From assembly GCA_018780645.1 (NCBI GenBank), contig JADMJJ010000041.1, positions 1-47,069 of the forward strand: a stretch of DNA of 47,069 bases. The letters are read 5' to 3'. Below the pieces are notes generated by a model, which did not search any database, was not told where the DNA came from, and saw only the letters and a list, made by a program, of their open reading frames with translations. This document shows, in pieces, positions 43,576 through 47,069 of the stretch (its first letter is position 1; each line of letters opens with the position of its first letter). A program made the position numbers and the translations under genes. This DNA comes from Burkholderiaceae bacterium. GTDB lineage: Bacteria > Pseudomonadota > Gammaproteobacteria > Burkholderiales > Burkholderiaceae_C.

Positions 43576-44736
43576 ATGAACGACGACATCAGCGACCTGC
43601 TGCCCGCCCTGGTGGCCCTGCGCCACGACCTGCATGCCCATCCGGAGCTGGCCTTTGCCGAGCACCGCACGGCCGGCATCGTGGCAGCGGCGCTGCGCGA
43701 GCTGGGCCTGGAGGTGCACGAGGGCGTGGGCGGCACCGGCGTGGTCGGCATTCTGCGCAACGGCCCCGGCCGCAGCGTCGGCCTTCGTGCCGACATGGAC
43801 GCCCTGCCCATGGTCGAGCAGAGCGGCCTGCCCCACGCCAGCCTTTTCAGCGGTGTGCACCATGGCTGCGGCCATGACGGCCACACCAGCATGCTGCTCG
43901 GCGCGGCCCGCCAGCTGACGCGCACACGGCGCTTCGCCGGCACCGTGGTGTTCATCTTCCAGCCGGCCGAGGAGGGCCGGGGTGGCGCCAAGGCGATGGT
44001 GGAGGACGGGCTGTTCGAGCGCTTTCCCTGCGACAGCGTCTATGCGCAGCACAACTGGCCCGATCTGCCACTGGGCCATGCCCAGACAAGGCCCGGGCCC
44101 ATCATGGCCGCGGCCGACCGATTCGACATCAGCGTGCGCGGCCGCGGCGGCCATGCCGCCCAGCCCCATCACACGCCCGATGCCATCCTGGCCGCCAGCC
44201 AGCTGGTGACCCAGCGCAACACCATCGTTGCCCGCCGCATCGATCCCGGCGAGTCGGCCGTGCTGTCAGTGACGCGCATCGAAGGCGGCCACTCGCACAA
44301 TGTGCTGCCGGCCGAGGTGCAGATCACCGGCACCGTGCGCAGCTTCGACCCAGCCTCGCAGGACCGCATCGAGGCCGCCCTGCACGACACCGCCCAGGGC
44401 GTGGCCCTGGCCAGCGGCACCGAGGTCGAGGTCAAGTACACCCGCTACTACCCGGCCACCATCAACAGCGCCGCCGAGGCCGAACTGGCGCTGGCCGCCG
44501 CCGCCGATGCGGGCCTGCAGGCCGCCGTGGCGCCGCTGCCGGCCTTCACCTCGGAAGACTTCGCCTTCATGCTGCAGCAGCGCCCCGGCGCCTATCTGTG
44601 GCTGGGCCAGCGCCGCCTGGGCGCCGATGCAGGCCTGCACCGGCCGCTGCACCACCCCTGCTATGACTTCAATGACGCCGCCCTGCCGCTGGGCATCGCC
44701 TGGTTCACGGCGGTGGCGCAGCGGGCACTGCGATAA
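43576..44736 (+). CDS. M20 family amidohydrolase
   Basis: This hydrolyses amide bonds of N-acyl or hippurate-like amino acids. From the ATG at 43576 it has 386 residues; a GTG at 43558 would overlap the HAD stop. Motifs: LRHDLHAHPELAFAE at the start, GLRADMDALPM, HGCGHDGHTSML (metal ligands), FQPAEEGRGGAKAMVEDG with the catalytic Glu, and GRGGHAAQPHHTPDAI of the dimerisation domain, then FTSEDFAFMLQQRPGAYLWLG. All family motifs are present. In context it may release an amino acid from an N-acyl precursor before oxidation or transamination. Confidence 0.93.
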   Translation: MNDDISDLLPALVALRHDLHAHPELAFAEHRTAGIVAAALRELGLEVHEGVGGTGVVGILRNGPGRSVGLRADMDALPMVEQSGLPHASLFSGVHHGCGHDGHTSMLLGAARQLTRTRRFAGTVVFIFQPAEEGRGGAKAMVEDGLFERFPCDSVYAQHNWPDLPLGHAQTRPGPIMAAADRFDISVRGRGGHAAQPHHTPDAILAASQLVTQRNTIVARRIDPGESAVLSVTRIEGGHSHNVLPAEVQITGTVRSFDPASQDRIEAALHDTAQGVALASGTEVEVKYTRYYPATINSAAEAELALAAAADAGLQAAVAPLPAFTSEDFAFMLQQRPGAYLWLGQRRLGADAGLHRPLHHPCYDFNDAALPLGIAWFTAVAQRALR

Positions 44737-44766
44737 GCTGCGGCGTGTCGAAGCCTGGGAGCCGCC

Positions 44767-45195
44767 ATGACCGCGATCTCGCTCAGCATCCATGACAGCT
44801 ATCCGCCGGACGAGACGGCGCTGATCGACCAGGGTCTGGGCGACGCCAACGACCTGGCCGCCCCGCTGCACGAGGTACGGCCCATCTCCTGTTTTGCACG
44901 GTCAGATGCCGGGCAGGTCATAGGCGGTGCGGTGGGGCGCTGGTGGGGCACCTGCTGCGAGCTGCAGCAGCTGTGGGTCGAACCTGCGCACCGCCGCCAG
45001 GGCATTGGCCGGCAGCTGATCCAGGCCTTCGAGGCCCATGGGCGAGCGCAGGGCTGCTCGGTGTTCTACCTGGAAACCTTCAACTTTCAGGCACCCGATC
45101 TGTACCGATCACTGGGCTATGAGATTGCCTACCGGCACGATGTCTACCCGCACGGCATCGTCAAGTTCGTGATGGTCAAGCGGGTGCGGGCCTGA
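44767..45195 (+). CDS. GNAT family N-acetyltransferase
   Basis: The 142-residue single-domain GNAT has the acetyl-CoA pyrophosphate loop in LWVEPAHRRQGIGRQLIQAFEAHGRAQG and the final APDLYRSLGYEIAYRHD signature. The substrate is unknown. It follows the M20 hydrolase by 30 bp on the same strand, so an operon link is likely. Acyl addition here and acyl removal by M20 would be an interesting pair, but that is inference. Confidence 0.88.
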   Translation: MTAISLSIHDSYPPDETALIDQGLGDANDLAAPLHEVRPISCFARSDAGQVIGGAVGRWWGTCCELQQLWVEPAHRRQGIGRQLIQAFEAHGRAQGCSVFYLETFNFQAPDLYRSLGYEIAYRHDVYPHGIVKFVMVKRVRA

Positions 45196-45284
45196 CCACA
45201 GGATGGCAAAGCCATGATACTGTCTAGAAGCGTTCCAATACACGGTTAGGCTTGGTGGCGGCCATCACCAGACTTTGCATGCAC

Positions 45285-46112
45285 ATGAAGACAGAATTGT
45301 TGAGAACGGCCATTGAGCTTGCCCAGGAAGCGGGCCGGTCCCTGCTCGAAACCTTTGGCACTTCGGAGGTCATTGACAGGAAGGGCGACTACAGCAACGT
45401 CGTCACTGCCGCAGATACCCGCTCCGAGGAACTCATTGTTCGCGGGATCAGGAAAGCCTTTCCAGGCCATTCGATCATTGCCGAAGAAACCGGCTGCGAC
45501 CTCCGGGCGTCGCCATTCACCTGGGTGGTGGACCCGCTCGATGGAACTTCGAATTACGCCGCCGGAGTGCCCTGGTTCGGTGTGCTCATCAGCGTACTCA
45601 AAGACAAGGTGCCGGTCGTCGGCGTGATGTACCTGCCCGTCACCGGCGATCTTTACTCAGCAGAGTCCGGCGCCGGCGCGTTCAGGAACGGACAGCGAAT
45701 TTCGGTCACCCGCGAGACCAGGCTGGAGAACGTCTTGTGGGCCTATGGGATGGACGGAGGTGGCAGTGAAGAGCAGGCGATTCGCAACACACTTCTGCTG
45801 GCCAAGCTGCTGGGCCGGGTCAGGAACATCAGAGCAACCAACAGCCTGGTTGACCCCGCCTACACCTCGGACGGCCGCCTGGGCGGCATGCTGAATCAAA
45901 GCACGCGTCTTTGGGACATCGCGGCGCCCATGCTGATCGTGCAGGAGGCCGGCGGCCTGTACACAGACCTCGCTGGCCAGCCCCTCGATCTGGATGTTTC
46001 GCGCACCGCCGCCGACAGAGAGTACGCCATTCTTGCTGGCGCGCCCGAGTTGCATGGATCTATTGCCGCGATCGTGCGAGAGTCACTTCCAACAGACCCA
46101 ATCGGAGACTGA
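45285..46112 (+). CDS. Inositol monophosphatase family protein
   Basis: The 275-residue protein (start MKTELLRTAIELAQEAG; an ATG two codons upstream is possible) has the three IMPase motifs: SIIAEETG (metal-binding Glu), WVVDPLDGTSNYAAGVPWFG (Asp residues of the two-metal site), and WDIAAPMLIVQEAGG. Substrate could be inositol phosphates, fructose-1,6-bisphosphate or PAP-like molecules. Its GC content seems lower than its neighbours'. It precedes a small membrane protein by 2 bp. Confidence 0.88.
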   Translation: MKTELLRTAIELAQEAGRSLLETFGTSEVIDRKGDYSNVVTAADTRSEELIVRGIRKAFPGHSIIAEETGCDLRASPFTWVVDPLDGTSNYAAGVPWFGVLISVLKDKVPVVGVMYLPVTGDLYSAESGAGAFRNGQRISVTRETRLENVLWAYGMDGGGSEEQAIRNTLLLAKLLGRVRNIRATNSLVDPAYTSDGRLGGMLNQSTRLWDIAAPMLIVQEAGGLYTDLAGQPLDLDVSRTAADREYAILAGAPELHGSIAAIVRESLPTDPIGD

Positions 46113-46114
46113 GC

Positions 46115-46543
46115 ATGGCCAAGTTCTTCCGGGTGTTCATGTCGGTGCTGCTGGGCCTGGTGATTGGCAGCGCGATCAATATGGCGCTGATTACGGTCAG
46201 CGGCAAGGTCATTCCGCCTCCGGCAGGGGCCGACGTGACGACGATGGAGGGCCTGAAGGCCTCGCTGCCGCTCTTTGAAGCCCGGCACTTTGTGTTTCCC
46301 TTCCTGGCCCATGCCCTGGGCACCCTGGCCGGCGCCTTCGTTGCCAGCCTGCTGGTGCCTGGCAAGCCGCCCGTTGCGGCCTGGGCCGTCGGTGGCTTCT
46401 TCCTGCTGGGCGGCATCGCCAACGTGATCCTGCTGCCGGCGCCGGTCTGGTTCAGTGCCCTCGATCTGATACTCGCTTATCTGCCTATGGCCTGGCTGGG
46501 TGATGTGTTGGCCACTCGTGTGCGATCGCGGGCGGGCGTGTGA
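46115..46543 (+). CDS. Small multi-pass membrane protein of unknown function
   Basis: The 142-residue protein has about four hydrophobic segments (near 6-28, 58-80, 87-108 and 112-132), with a soluble loop between the first and second. I recognise no named family. The start follows the IMPase stop after two bases and CGGAGA is nearby, so the two are likely co-transcribed. Confidence 0.7.
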   Translation: MAKFFRVFMSVLLGLVIGSAINMALITVSGKVIPPPAGADVTTMEGLKASLPLFEARHFVFPFLAHALGTLAGAFVASLLVPGKPPVAAWAVGGFFLLGGIANVILLPAPVWFSALDLILAYLPMAWLGDVLATRVRSRAGV

Positions 46544-46566
46544 TCACGCGCGGCACAATTCAGCGC

Positions 46567-47069
46567 ATGCTAAATCTTCCTTCTCGCATCAGACAGTCCG
46601 CTCGCCTGACCGGTAGCTTCAAGCTCCGCTCCGGCAAGATCAGCGACACCTATTTCGACAAGTATCGGTTCGAGGCCGATCCCGTCCTCCTGCTGGCCAT
46701 CACCACGGAGATGGCTGCCCTTGTGCCGCCGGGCACCGAGGTGCTGGCCGGCCTGGAGATGGGTGGCATTCCCATCGTCACCATGCTCAGTCAGGTGACT
46801 GGCCTGCCAGCCGCCTTCATCCGAAAAGAGCCCAAGGACTACGGAACCTGCCTCTATGCCGAGGGAACCCCGCTCCAGGGTCGCAGCTTTGTGCTGGTTG
46901 AGGATGTCGTGTCTAGTGGCGGTGCCATCATTGACGCGCTTGCGAAGCTCAGGGCCGATGGCTTGATGCCGACCGCAGCGTTGTGCGTCATCGATCGCGA
47001 AACCGGTGGCAGCGAGGCCTTGGCCGCCGCCGGCCTGCCGCTGAAGGCGCTGTTCACTTTTTCGCAGGT
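46567..47069 (+). CDS. Orotate phosphoribosyltransferase-like protein (partial, C-terminus cut by window edge)
   Basis: OPRT makes OMP from orotate and PRPP. The visible 167 residues start MLNLPSRIRQSARLTGSFKL. They hold SGKISDTYFDKYRFEADP, LAGLEMGGIPIVTMLS, the catalytic-loop region IRKEPKDYGT, and the PRPP-binding motif FVLVEDVVSSGGAIIDAL. The Lys residues of the loop are retained, but the His usual in RKExKxHG is Tyr here. The FDKYRFEADP style is also less like typical betaproteobacterial PyrE. It may be a second OPRT-like enzyme; true pyrE remains possible. The 3' end lies outside the window. Confidence 0.8.
   Translation, partial: MLNLPSRIRQSARLTGSFKLRSGKISDTYFDKYRFEADPVLLLAITTEMAALVPPGTEVLAGLEMGGIPIVTMLSQVTGLPAAFIRKEPKDYGTCLYAEGTPLQGRSFVLVEDVVSSGGAIIDALAKLRADGLMPTAALCVIDRETGGSEALAAAGLPLKALFTFSQ

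Noticed and set aside
1-47069. CRISPR array, tRNA or rRNA genes, complete insertion sequence
   Set aside because: No regularly spaced repeats, cloverleaf-like or rRNA sequence, or transposase frame was noticed.

Overview
The window looks like a GC-rich betaproteobacterial chromosome, most likely Burkholderiales. Three things suggest this: the divergent dnaA / rpmH-rnpA-yidD-yidC-mnmE block typical of the replication-origin region, a PEP-CTERM surface protein, and the codon bias. Genus cannot be fixed from the sequence alone; a Roseateles/Rubrivivax/Leptothrix-type relative is a guess.

Layout. (1) 1-5.6 kb: housekeeping origin region. It holds dnaA (minus, cut by the window edge), a 311-bp intergenic region with two DnaA boxes and a strong rpmH promoter, then rpmH, rnpA, yidD, yidC, a clear terminator, and mnmE. 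(2) 5.7-6.4 kb: a lone PEP-CTERM secreted protein. (3) 6.8-17.7 kb: a catabolic/uptake locus. A minus-strand operon (HAD hydrolase, PuuB-like FAD amine oxidase, peptide/opine-type binding protein, two permeases, double ATPase) lies beside an aldehyde dehydrogenase; a tandem GNAT acetyltransferase and a GhrA-like hydroxyacid dehydrogenase face the other way. (4) 17.8-26.5 kb: a plus-strand defence operon with almost every junction overlapping: hsdR, hsdS, an ABC-type ATPase with an anticodon-nuclease-like C-terminus (PrrC-like), a truncated rhuM, a DUF1016/YhcG-type nuclease, hsdM. Parts are visibly AT-richer than the flanks, which suggests horizontal transfer. (5) 26.6-30 kb: two SAM methyltransferases divergent from an OsmC/AraC pair. 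(6) 30.1-36.9 kb: mostly unrecognised envelope genes: a putative lipoprotein overlapping a trypsin-fold protein, a five-helix membrane protein with an internal duplication, an anchored protein, a secreted protein and a SnoaL-like protein. (7) 37-45.2 kb: a second catabolic block: class III aminotransferase, Lrp/AsnC regulator, three-subunit FAD/Fe-S amino-acid or opine-type dehydrogenase, cupin, small AraC protein, HAD hydrolase, M20 amidohydrolase, GNAT. (8) 45.3 kb to the end: inositol-monophosphatase family protein, small membrane protein, and an orotate phosphoribosyltransferase-like gene cut by the right edge.

How they fit. Blocks 3 and 7 carry complementary steps: uptake, oxidative deamination, transamination, aldehyde oxidation, deacylation, and a HAD hydrolase in each. 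They read like one nitrogen-compound catabolic neighbourhood interrupted by blocks 4-6. The most interesting element is the PrrC-like protein: it has Walker A, ABC signature and Walker B motifs plus an Arg-x3-Glu ... His arrangement at nearly the residue positions of E. coli PrrC. It is embedded in a type I restriction operon of unusual gene order that also holds a second nuclease gene. No tRNA, rRNA, complete insertion sequence or CRISPR array was seen.
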